Shown: in pieces, positions 52,973 to 61,280 of the stretch | How the letters are laid out: each line of letters begins with the position of its first letter | How positions within the stretch are numbered: the first letter of the stretch is position 1 | NCBI GenBank assembly: GCA_902802045.1 | Contig: CADCKQ010000007.1 | Coordinates: 1 to 64,000 of the forward strand | Length of the DNA: 64,000 nt | Direction: 5' to 3' | Source of the DNA: Oscillospiraceae bacterium | GTDB taxonomy: Bacteria; Bacillota; Clostridia; Oscillospirales; Oscillospiraceae | Made by a program: the position numbers and the translations under genes | The notes under the pieces: generated by a model | The model's input: the letters and a program-made list of their open reading frames with translations, nothing else | Database searches by the model: none | What the model was told of the DNA's origin: nothing

Positions 52973-54558
52973 TGGAAGTAATCAAAAATCCTGTAAAAAG
53001 AGCCGGCGAGCAGACACTCGGCCAGCTGTATGACACCGGAAAAGTGCGTAAACGCCGCGAGTGGAGAGGCATTAAGGATACTTTCTACGACTACACCAGG
53101 TGGCTTTATCTTGTATCTGTTCTGGCAAGATTTATTGTAGTCCCGAGAAATATAAAAGGATTCTTCCGTTACAGATGGATGGCAAACTATCTGGGAGTTA
53201 TGCACGGAATGGATAAGTTTACGATCGGTCTGCGTGATGAAGCCCTTCGTATAACCCATATCTCCATGAACTATGTCATAGCGGATGTTACACAGGCTAT
53301 CGCCAACTGCTTCAGAGGCGACAGAAGGATAGGAAACGATGTTGAGTACTCCAAGCGTTGTGTCCTGACCGATGAAAACTCGATGACCTGTTTCATGATG
53401 GGCTTTGATAAAGACGAGACGCCTGCCATATTGCGTGAAGTTCCGACAATGTTCGCTGCCAACATCTTCAATCAGAATTCCACCACACATTATCTCGATG
53501 TCGCCCAGCAGTACGGTATAGCCGGAGATGTATGCCCGATGCCCGAAGCTGAGGCCGGAATATCTATTGAGGATGATTTCTGCGTACTCGGTGCCTGCGC
53601 TGTGCAGAATAATACGACCTGCGACGGATCCCTCATGGGCAACGGTATTATTGCAAAGCGCCTTGAGCGCGAGTACGGTATCCCTACCTTCCAGCTCGGT
53701 ACTCCTTTGAGACATACTGAGGATGATGTTCAGGATTATGCGGCACAGGAGATCAAGAATGCCATTGCCTTCGTTGAGGAGCATACTGGTCACAAGTGGA
53801 ACTGGGACACATACTTCAAATGCGCAAAGAGAGTCAACGATGCTACCCGCAAGCGTATTGCCCAGCTGGAAATCAACTCTTCGCCGTACCCGCAATTCGT
53901 CGGTGCCTGCTTCAGCCTTTATAACGATACCAACTATATGGGCAACTGCGGCAGAAATGAAGGCTTTGTAAAGAAAGACGATAAGCTCCTGAAACTCGCA
54001 GAAAAGGGTTATAAAAACAAGAGAATGCTGGCTCCGGAGTACAGACACCGCGCTATCATCTGGGGCGTACAGCCGCAATACACGATCGACATGCTCTACT
54101 GGCTGATCCAGTGCTGGGGCATCGTCCCGCTTGCCGATATGCTCTCTCTTGTAAATACGAAGATGATCGCAGAAGAGGACACACCCGAGAATCGCGAGCA
54201 GGCATACTACGATATGGCTATGCTGAATGAAGAGATGATCATGCGCAACCATACCCACGGCGGCTATAAGGTCCTTGTGGATGAACTCTGGGAGACTTGC
54301 GAGAAGATGCACGCGGATATGGTTATTATGTGGGAACATATGTCCTGCAAAGCGCTTACAGGTATGCACGGGCAGTTTGAGGAACAGGCCAGAGAGAGAG
54401 GCCTGCACCTGATATGGGTAGGCCACGACCTGTGTGATCCGCGAGTTTATACCCGCGAGGCTATCAGAAACCAGGTCAACCTTTATATGAGAGCCGTACT
54501 CCGCGAGGAGCCGCTGGATCCCACCATCGAACATCTTCCGGACGATAATGCATGGTAA
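52972..54558 (+). CDS. 2-hydroxyacyl-CoA dehydratase-like large subunit
   Basis: 528 residues; ATG overlaps the previous stop by one base. Same fold family as the partner: Cys-containing segments CPMPEAEAGISIE and VLGACAVQNNTTCDGSLMG, a NRIAQLEINSS-like middle, and ALTGMHGQFEEQARERGLHL near the end. It would form a heterodimer with the upstream subunit. Acidic, soluble. The pair sits with a small membrane protein and an FMN 2-hydroxyacid oxidase, which supports 2-hydroxyacid chemistry, but the true substrate is not readable. Confidence 0.78.
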   Translation: MEVIKNPVKRAGEQTLGQLYDTGKVRKRREWRGIKDTFYDYTRWLYLVSVLARFIVVPRNIKGFFRYRWMANYLGVMHGMDKFTIGLRDEALRITHISMNYVIADVTQAIANCFRGDRRIGNDVEYSKRCVLTDENSMTCFMMGFDKDETPAILREVPTMFAANIFNQNSTTHYLDVAQQYGIAGDVCPMPEAEAGISIEDDFCVLGACAVQNNTTCDGSLMGNGIIAKRLEREYGIPTFQLGTPLRHTEDDVQDYAAQEIKNAIAFVEEHTGHKWNWDTYFKCAKRVNDATRKRIAQLEINSSPYPQFVGACFSLYNDTNYMGNCGRNEGFVKKDDKLLKLAEKGYKNKRMLAPEYRHRAIIWGVQPQYTIDMLYWLIQCWGIVPLADMLSLVNTKMIAEEDTPENREQAYYDMAMLNEEMIMRNHTHGGYKVLVDELWETCEKMHADMVIMWEHMSCKALTGMHGQFEEQARERGLHLIWVGHDLCDPRVYTREAIRNQVNLYMRAVLREEPLDPTIEHLPDDNAW

Positions 54559-54570
54559 AGGAGTAAAGAT

Positions 54571-54738
54571 ATGTCCAAAGTTTTGAGTATTCTTTTGAAG
54601 ATATTTCTCTTTGTTTTTGGTCTCTTTGCAGTGACCTTCCTGATCTATTTCTTCAATCTGGATATGAAAGCCACATCAATGATAGAGCCGTTCTTCATTA
54701 AACACTACGACAATATGGAGAGAAAGTACTATCTGTGA
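54571..54738 (+). CDS. 55-residue membrane microprotein in the dehydratase-like operon
   Basis: ATG at 54571, preceded by AAAGGAG at 54557-54563 and 12 bases after the previous stop. One helix covers residues about 5-28 (LSILLKIFLFVFGLFAVTFL), followed by a polar tail ending NMERKYYL. The start, spacing and coding-like composition support a real gene that standard calls can miss. It may anchor or couple the dehydratase-like enzyme to the membrane. A GC-rich hairpin follows. Confidence 0.7.
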   Translation: MSKVLSILLKIFLFVFGLFAVTFLIYFFNLDMKATSMIEPFFIKHYDNMERKYYL

Positions 54739-54749
54739 ACAATAAAAAT

Positions 54750-54774
54750 GCGGAGGCGGGGATACCGCCTCCGC
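54750..54774 (+). terminator. Hairpin after the microprotein gene
   Basis: GCGGAGGCGG pairs perfectly with CCGCCTCCGC around GGATA. The following bases are only moderately T-rich (TTGCTATTTA). Confidence 0.55.
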
Positions 54775-54843
54775 TTGCTATTTATGGGTCTTTGTGATAG
54801 ATTATATCGGTACAAAAATAAGGAATTTGCAAGGAGGATCATC

Positions 54844-55863
54844 ATGAATTACAGCGAGATCATCGAAGCTGCGAGGACACAGGTCGGCCCGATATGCAAA
54901 GCATGTCCGGTCTGCAACGGGCTTGCATGTAAAAACCATATACCGGGGCCCGGTTCAAAGGGCTCGGGAACAGTATTCGCGAGGAATTATTCCGCTTGGC
55001 AGGAATACTTCGTAAACATGGATACTATCTGTGAGAACAGGGATGCTGATACGAGATTCGACTTCTTCGGAAACACATTTGAGATACCTGTTTTTGCTGC
55101 TCCGATAGGAGCCATGAAGCTTCACTACGGGGAGAAGTATGATGACCATCAGTACAATGACATTCTTGTGCGTTCCTGTGCTGAGGCGGGCATAGCTGCG
55201 TGGGTAGGGGACGGCGTAGATGATACGATGCTTCCTGATGCCATTTCGACGATAAAAAAATACGGAGGAAGAGGAGTTCCCACTATAAAGCCCTGGAACA
55301 GAGACAAGGTCTTGGGAAAACTTGAATGCGCCAACGAAGCCGGTGTTATGGCCGCAGCAATGGATGTGGATGCTGCAGGCCTCCCGTTCCTGAAGAATTA
55401 CGGGTCTGATGCGGGCAGCAAGACTGTAGCAGAGCTCAGCGAAATAACAGCGAACGCAAAAATGCCGTTTTTCGTAAAAGGAATAATGACTGTTAAGGGG
55501 GCCGAGAAGGCTGTGGAAGCCGGTGCAAAGGGCATCGTTGTCTCCAACCACGGCGGCAGAGTTCTTGACGGATGCCCCGCAACAGCCGATGTGCTTCCTG
55601 AGATAGCGGACGCTGTTAAAGGCAAACTCATGATTTTGGTCGATGGCGGAATAAGGACCGGACTTGATGTATTTAAAGCGATCGCACTTGGAGCAGACGC
55701 TGTTTTAATAGGCAGGCCTATCGTTATTATGATCTACGGCGGAGGTTCTGAAGGAATTGCTGTCTATGTGAACAAGCTCAAGGCGGAGCTTAAGGATACA
55801 ATGTCTATGTGCGGCGCCCACTCGCTTTCCGAGATCAGCAGGGATATGATCTACGGCTTTTGA
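54844..55863 (+). CDS. FMN-dependent alpha-hydroxy-acid oxidase/dehydrogenase
   Basis: About 339 residues from the ATG at 54844 with AAGGAGG upstream. The N-terminus has a Cys cluster (CKACPVCNGLACKNHI) not typical of plant glycolate oxidase, then IPVFAAPIGAM, GIVVSNHGGRVLDG with the catalytic His, and ILVDGGIRTGLDVFKAIALG with the FMN phosphate site. The family oxidises L-lactate and related 2-hydroxyacids. The partner genes upstream also act on 2-hydroxyacyl compounds, so a common pathway is plausible. Confidence 0.88.
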   Translation: MNYSEIIEAARTQVGPICKACPVCNGLACKNHIPGPGSKGSGTVFARNYSAWQEYFVNMDTICENRDADTRFDFFGNTFEIPVFAAPIGAMKLHYGEKYDDHQYNDILVRSCAEAGIAAWVGDGVDDTMLPDAISTIKKYGGRGVPTIKPWNRDKVLGKLECANEAGVMAAAMDVDAAGLPFLKNYGSDAGSKTVAELSEITANAKMPFFVKGIMTVKGAEKAVEAGAKGIVVSNHGGRVLDGCPATADVLPEIADAVKGKLMILVDGGIRTGLDVFKAIALGADAVLIGRPIVIMIYGGGSEGIAVYVNKLKAELKDTMSMCGAHSLSEISRDMIYGF

Positions 55864-55893
55864 TTTTAAACTAATTGAACTCAGGGGAAGAAT

Positions 55894-57471
55894 ATGAGCA
55901 GAGCAACAGGAAAAGGCAGACAGGGTGCAGGGAGAACTGTTTTGACAGTTTTCTTCCTGCTATTGGTCGCTGTATTCGGATATCTTCTTTTTAAAGAGAT
56001 CAGTTATAAACATGATGAAAAAGAAACTGATGAATTGGAGCAGATTACCGATTACAAAGCTGTTATTACGGCAGAAGAGATCCCGCAGCTGGATCGTTTT
56101 AAAAATCTTGAAACTCTCGATCTCACCGGGAGCACATGCTATGACGAGATCGACGCCTATATAGCATCTCATCCTGAGGTCAATGTTATATACTCCGTTG
56201 ACCTCGGAGGGACTGTTGCCGATCATAATGCCAGGGTTCTGGATATTTCTTCCGGTGCATACGACTATAATATTCTTGTCTCTGCTGCAGACAATCTTCC
56301 GTACGTAATGTCGGTAAATCTTGGCGCGACAGAGCTTACAGCTGATCAGATCGATACTTTGAAGACTTTGCTTCCTAAAGCAGATTTCAGTTATTCGGTT
56401 TCATTAATGGGAAAAAGTTACCCGACTGATTCTACCGAGATAGACCTGAGAGGTGTTACAGCTGCAGATCTGGATAAGGCGGTCAATGCTGTCAGGATGC
56501 TTCCGGAGCTGAGTAATATAAACATCAAAGGTTCTCCGTTGACAATAGAGGAGGTCGGACGCATCACGGAAGCCTGTCCGGATGCACTCGTTGACTATGA
56601 TGTTACCCTTTTCGGACAGACTTTCTCTCTGACAGATGAGATCGTCGAGTACCGGAATGTCGATATAGGCGATTCAGGCCTTGAACAGTTCCGGAAGGTA
56701 CTTCCTCTGATGAAACATACCAGAAAGCTCCTTCTTGAAAACTGCGGAACCTCAGATGAAGCTGTTGACGCATTAAGAGCTGAATTTCTTCCGACGACCG
56801 AAGTTGTGTGGAAGGTGCGCTTAGGCGGAAACGAACTGTACACAGACTGCCCCACTATCTGGATAAACGGGCTGAATGATGAAACGGCATATAATCTCCG
56901 CTATTTCTATAACTGCAAGCACATGGACATAGGAGAGAGCACGATTTCGGATCTGAGTTTTCTGGAACATATGCCTAATCTGGACATTCTTATTGTTGCC
57001 TGCGGCAATATCAGCGATATTACCCCGATAGGCAGTCTGAAAAACCTCTGGTATCTGGAGACCTTCGACCAGCATGTCATGACCCTTACAGATATAAGTG
57101 CTCTTTCAAACTGCACAAAGCTCGAACACCTCAATTGTACGGGTAATCAGATAAGCGATTTAAGCCCCCTCGATAACCTGCCGCTCAAGCGGATGTATCT
57201 AATGAACGATTACGCGCTGAGTGAAGAAGGCAGAGAGGAGTTCGAAAAAAAGCATCCCGACTGTGAATGCAACTTCATCTGCTCATGGCAGGCATCAGGA
57301 GCTACAGGGGGATGGAGGGTCAGTGACTATGGAGTTTCAAGTGAAGTCTATCTTGATCTGTGCAGGATTTTTTACGGTCACTATGGCAGGGTCAGCAACA
57401 GATCTCCGGACTTTGATGAAAGCTATGTGCACCCTGATCCTGTAACAATATATAAAGGAGATTTAACATGA
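55894..57471 (+). CDS. Membrane-anchored leucine-rich-repeat-like protein
   Basis: 525 residues; ATG with AGGGGAAG upstream. An N-terminal helix (TVLTVFFLLLVAVFGYLLF) puts the rest outside the cell. Four repeats of about 68-71 residues share a 'VxYxVxLxG' strand: VIYSVDLGG (about 97), FSYSVSLMG (164), VDYDVTLFG (233) and VVWKVRLGG (303). The C-terminal half turns into ordinary LRRs (DLSFLEHMPNLDILIVACG, NISDITPIGSLKNLWYLETF). Ends with an extra domain SYVHPDPVTIYKG. The 3' end overlaps guaA by 4 bases. Binding role inferred; partner unknown. Confidence 0.75.
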   Translation: MSRATGKGRQGAGRTVLTVFFLLLVAVFGYLLFKEISYKHDEKETDELEQITDYKAVITAEEIPQLDRFKNLETLDLTGSTCYDEIDAYIASHPEVNVIYSVDLGGTVADHNARVLDISSGAYDYNILVSAADNLPYVMSVNLGATELTADQIDTLKTLLPKADFSYSVSLMGKSYPTDSTEIDLRGVTAADLDKAVNAVRMLPELSNINIKGSPLTIEEVGRITEACPDALVDYDVTLFGQTFSLTDEIVEYRNVDIGDSGLEQFRKVLPLMKHTRKLLLENCGTSDEAVDALRAEFLPTTEVVWKVRLGGNELYTDCPTIWINGLNDETAYNLRYFYNCKHMDIGESTISDLSFLEHMPNLDILIVACGNISDITPIGSLKNLWYLETFDQHVMTLTDISALSNCTKLEHLNCTGNQISDLSPLDNLPLKRMYLMNDYALSEEGREEFEKKHPDCECNFICSWQASGATGGWRVSDYGVSSEVYLDLCRIFYGHYGRVSNRSPDFDESYVHPDPVTIYKGDLT

Positions 57472-58439
57472 GCAACGTGAGACCTGAGAGCATGCAGCGC
57501 ATAAACAACGAAGAACTGGCAAATGCCTTTATCGCAGAACAGACAAAGGCTCTAAAAGAGCAGATAGGGGACAACAAAGTACTGCTTGCACTTTCCGGCG
57601 GTGTGGACTCTTCCGTTACTGCAGCACTGCTGATCCGTGCTATAGGCAAACAGCTGACATGTGTACATGTAAACCACGGACTGCTCCGCAAGGGCGAGCC
57701 TGAGCAGGTAATAGAAGTGTTCCGCAATCAGATGGATGCGAACCTTATTTATGTGGATGCAACAGACAGATTCCTTGATGCCCTCGCGGGAGTGGATGAC
57801 CCCGAGAAAAAGAGAAAGATAATAGGAAAGATATTCATAGATGTCTTTGCCGAGGAAGCTAAAAAGCTTGATGATATCAAATTCCTTGCCCAGGGGACAA
57901 TATACCCTGACATACTTGAAAGCGTCGGAGTAAAAGCACACCACAATGTCGGCGGTCTGCCTGAGGATCTGAATTTTGAGCTCGTAGAGCCGGTAAAATT
58001 CCTCTATAAAGATGAGGTCAGAGTTGTCGGTAAAGCTCTTGGCCTTCCTGACAGCATGGTATACCGTCAGCCCTTCCCGGGGCCCGGGCTCGGAGTCAGA
58101 TGTGTCGGCGCCATTACGAGAGACCGTCTCGCTGCCCTCAGAGAGGCTGACGCCATCGTACGGGAAGAGATAGGTAAGCTGGAAGTAAAACCCTGGCAGT
58201 ATTTTGCTGTCATTCCGGATATGAAATCGACCGGTATCAAAGACGGAAAGCGTTATATGGGCTGGGCAGTTGTAATAAGAGCTGTCAATACCATTGATGC
58301 AGTTGCTGCAGATTCCTTCGATATTCCGACCGATGTTCTCTTCAGGATGCGTAACCGTATTATTGCGGAAGTACCGGGAGTCAACAGAGTGCTCTGGGAT
58401 ATCTCAGACAAACCTGTTTCCACAATAGAGTGGGAATGA
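57468..58439 (+). CDS. guaA: GMP synthase ATP-pyrophosphatase subunit without the glutaminase domain
   Basis: 323 residues, about 200 short of a normal GuaA. It starts at the ATP-PPase domain (LLALSGGVDSSVTAALLIR), with HHNVGGLPEDLNFELVEPVK and the dimerisation domain PFPGPGLGVRCVGAITRDRL; the end ISDKPVSTIEWE is the usual GuaA C-terminus. It amidates XMP to GMP using ATP and ammonia. The normal N-terminal glutaminase is missing and not encoded upstream, where an LRR-like gene overlaps by 4 bases. A separate glutaminase partner, as in archaea, is probable. Confidence 0.92.
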   Translation: MSNVRPESMQRINNEELANAFIAEQTKALKEQIGDNKVLLALSGGVDSSVTAALLIRAIGKQLTCVHVNHGLLRKGEPEQVIEVFRNQMDANLIYVDATDRFLDALAGVDDPEKKRKIIGKIFIDVFAEEAKKLDDIKFLAQGTIYPDILESVGVKAHHNVGGLPEDLNFELVEPVKFLYKDEVRVVGKALGLPDSMVYRQPFPGPGLGVRCVGAITRDRLAALREADAIVREEIGKLEVKPWQYFAVIPDMKSTGIKDGKRYMGWAVVIRAVNTIDAVAADSFDIPTDVLFRMRNRIIAEVPGVNRVLWDISDKPVSTIEWE

Positions 58440-58521
58440 TACAGCTGTTGTCGCTGACATTCTCGTTGAGCCTGAAAATGACAAATCGAATGAGCTTGTG
58501 ACAGCCTAAAAAACATAGTTT

Positions 58522-58560
58522 CAAAAAAGCCTTGTGTCATTACGGCACAAGGCTTTTTTG
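58522..58560. terminator. Bidirectional terminator between guaA and purB
   Basis: AAAAAAGCCTTGTG pairs with CACAAGGCTTTTTT around TCATTACGG; T runs on both strands. Confidence 0.9.
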
Positions 58561-58588
58561 AATCGGAGCCGTTGATAATACTGTTCGC

Positions 58589-59983
58589 TTATGACCGTGT
58601 TTCTTCAAGCAGCGGACGCAATTTACCAAGGAATTCATCAACCTGCTCCGGACATCTCCCGATATACAGCGCAGGGTCAAGCAATAGAGTCATCTCTGAT
58701 TTGTTCAGACAAAACGAATCTTCTTCTGCAAGCATGGAAATGAGATCGCAATCATGACCGTTCTTTATTCTTTCGGAAGCAGCCATGGAACATCTCCGGA
58801 TAACTTCGTGAAGCTCCTGACGGTCTCCTCCGCGCTTGACCGCCTCCATCAGAAGGTTTTCAGTGACAATGAAGGGCAGGTACTCCCGAACAGATCTTTC
58901 TATTACCTTCTCATTTACATGCATCCCGGACGAGACTTTTCTTATAAGAAGGAGTATGGAGTCGGCGCAGAGAAATCCTTCGGGAAGGGAAATACGCCTG
59001 TTTGCGGAATCATCCAGTGACCTCTCCAGCCATTGGAGCGAAGCTGTCATCGGAGCATTCGCTGCGTCTGCCATCAGGTATCTGGCAAGTGAGAAGATCC
59101 TCTCGCAGATTACGGGATTTCTCTTATACGGCATGGCAGAAGAGCCGACCTGTTTCTCTCCGAAAGGTTCCTCGATCTGGCGGTCATGCTGGAGAAGGCG
59201 TATATCGTTTGCCATTCTGCAGGCGCTCTGCGCTATTGCTGACAGCACGTTCATTATTCTGCTGTCAGTCTTTCTCGGATAGGTCTGCCCGCATACACCG
59301 TAACATGAATCAAAACCGAAATCCTCTGCAAGCCTTCTGTTCATCTCATCTGTCTTTCCGGTATCTCCGTTGAAAAGATCAAGAAAACTTGCTTCTGTTC
59401 CGGTAGTGCCCCTGCACCCGAGGAATCTGATATTTTTAAGTGCAAAATCGATCTCTTCAATATCAGACAGAAAATCCTGGATCCACAGCGTTGCCCGCTT
59501 TCCCATGGTGACAAGCTGTGCAGGCTGGTAATGGGTATATCCGAGAGTCGGAAGACTTTTATATTTTTCAGCAAAGTCTGCAAGAATATCAATTACGCAA
59601 ACGATCTGCTTTCTGAGATATAAAAGAGCATCCCGGTAAATAATAAGATCGGCATTGTCGGTAACGTAGCAGCTGGTGGCGCCGAGGTGTATGATGCCGG
59701 CGGCGGAAGGGGCTGCTTTTCCGAAAGCGTAAATATGCGCCATTACATCGTGGCCGATCTCTTTTTCTCTTTCTCGGACACACTCATAATCGATATCAGT
59801 TATATGCGCATACAGCTCATTCACCTGGGCCTCGCTTATCGGCAGGCCAAGCTCCATTTCTGCTTTGGCCAGCGCAGCCCACAGTTTTCTCCACGTCTGG
59901 TATCTGATATCGGCCGAAAAGAGTCGGAGCATGTATTCGGAAGCATAGCGCGAAGAAAACGGTGATTCATACCGGTCTGTCAT
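58589..59983 (-). CDS. purB: Adenylosuccinate lyase
   Basis: About 464 residues from the ATG at 59983, behind AGGAGATGATCTT; the longer frame overlaps purA. It carries the fumarase-superfamily signature GSSAMPYKRNPVICE and SCYVTDNADLIIYRDALLY. It splits adenylosuccinate to AMP and SAICAR to AICAR. Four bases after purA. Confidence 0.95.
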   Translation of the reverse strand: MTDRYESPFSSRYASEYMLRLFSADIRYQTWRKLWAALAKAEMELGLPISEAQVNELYAHITDIDYECVREREKEIGHDVMAHIYAFGKAAPSAAGIIHLGATSCYVTDNADLIIYRDALLYLRKQIVCVIDILADFAEKYKSLPTLGYTHYQPAQLVTMGKRATLWIQDFLSDIEEIDFALKNIRFLGCRGTTGTEASFLDLFNGDTGKTDEMNRRLAEDFGFDSCYGVCGQTYPRKTDSRIMNVLSAIAQSACRMANDIRLLQHDRQIEEPFGEKQVGSSAMPYKRNPVICERIFSLARYLMADAANAPMTASLQWLERSLDDSANRRISLPEGFLCADSILLLIRKVSSGMHVNEKVIERSVREYLPFIVTENLLMEAVKRGGDRQELHEVIRRCSMAASERIKNGHDCDLISMLAEEDSFCLNKSEMTLLLDPALYIGRCPEQVDEFLGKLRPLLEETRS

Positions 59984-59987
59984 AAGA

Positions 59988-61262
59988 TCATCTCCTGATG
60001 ATGCTCTCGCGCTCCGGCCCGACTGAAACATAGATTATCGGACAAGCAAGAGAGCGTTCAATGAATAAAACATAGTCCTTTGCGGCTTTCGGAAGCTCGT
60101 CCCAGGAGCGGGCCCCTGAAATATCACAGTTCCAGCCGGGAAGATACTCAATGACCGGTTCGGCCTTTTCCAGGTCGGACGGGAAGGGGAAACGGCCCGT
60201 TTCTTCCCCATTGAGAATATAGCGCGTACACACAGGTATCCTCTCCATATATCCGAGAACGTCAAGCTTTGTCAGAGCTATTCCGGTAGCCGCCTGAACA
60301 CCGACTCCGTAACGTGTCGCTACCAGATCCAGAGGACCGACCCTGCGCGGCCTGCCCGTCTTGGCGCCGTACTCAGATCCGGCTTCACGCAGGCGGGACG
60401 CTTCTTCACCGTGCATCTCGCAGACAAAAGGCCCCTCTCCAACACAGGTCGAATACGCTTTGACCACCCCGACTACTTCCGTAAGCTTTAAAGACGGAAG
60501 GCCTGAGCCTATCGGAGCATAAGATGAAAGAGTGTCGGAGGAGGTCGTATAGGGGTATACTCCAAAATTCAGATCCCTCAGGGCGCCGAGCTGAGCTTCA
60601 AACAAAAGGCTCTTTCCCTGATCAAGAGCCTCCTCCAGATACGAACCTGTATCACACAGATAGGGTACGAGCGGCTCACAGAAATCGGCAAACCATTTCT
60701 TCAGGCTCTCTTCCGTATACGGTTCCGCGCCGTACACATTGGTCAGTGTCAGATTTTTCCATTCCAGCAGTTCGTGAAGATGGTCAGAGAGACTCTTCGG
60801 ATCTCTCAGTTCTCCTGCGAGCACGGTTTTTTTCTGGGATTTATCCGAGTAAAACGGAGCAATTCCCTGTTTTGTCGAGCCGTATTTTTTATCACCCAGT
60901 CTCTGTTCCTCCAGGGCATCCAGATCCCTGTGCCAGGGCATAAGAAGGGATGCACGGTCACTGATCTTGAGATTATCCGGTGTAACAGTTACTCCGCGGG
61001 AGGATACGTCCTTTATTTCAGCAAGCAGGTTTTCAGGATCGAGAGCTACGCCGTTTCCGAGAATATTTACCGTGTGTTCTCTGAATATCCCTGACGGGAG
61101 CAGATGGAGAGCAAATTTGCCGTACTCGTTTAATACGGTATGTCCTGCGTTTCCTCCGCCCTGATAGCGTACTACAACATCATAATGCTCTGTCAGGAGA
61201 TCGACCATTCTGCCTTTGCCTTCATCTCCCCAGTTGATTCCCACGACTGCACAGTTATCCAT
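59988..61262 (-). CDS. purA: Adenylosuccinate synthetase
   Basis: 424 residues; ATG with GGAGG 8 bases upstream. N-terminal P-loop variant GINWGDEGKGRMVDLL, GNAGHTVLNEYGKFALHLLP, and GAKTGRPRRVGPLDL. The TKQGIAPFYSDK segment replaces the usual KGIGPAY string, as in some Clostridia. It joins IMP to aspartate with GTP. With purB it makes AMP. Confidence 0.95.
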   Translation of the reverse strand: MDNCAVVGINWGDEGKGRMVDLLTEHYDVVVRYQGGGNAGHTVLNEYGKFALHLLPSGIFREHTVNILGNGVALDPENLLAEIKDVSSRGVTVTPDNLKISDRASLLMPWHRDLDALEEQRLGDKKYGSTKQGIAPFYSDKSQKKTVLAGELRDPKSLSDHLHELLEWKNLTLTNVYGAEPYTEESLKKWFADFCEPLVPYLCDTGSYLEEALDQGKSLLFEAQLGALRDLNFGVYPYTTSSDTLSSYAPIGSGLPSLKLTEVVGVVKAYSTCVGEGPFVCEMHGEEASRLREAGSEYGAKTGRPRRVGPLDLVATRYGVGVQAATGIALTKLDVLGYMERIPVCTRYILNGEETGRFPFPSDLEKAEPVIEYLPGWNCDISGARSWDELPKAAKDYVLFIERSLACPIIYVSVGPERESIIRR

Positions 61263-61280
61263 AATATGAACCTCCGCTTT

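Noticed and set aside
52843..54534. 563-codon reverse frame
   Set aside because: Complete shadow of the dehydratase-like large subunit, which fits a known family and an overlapping operon.
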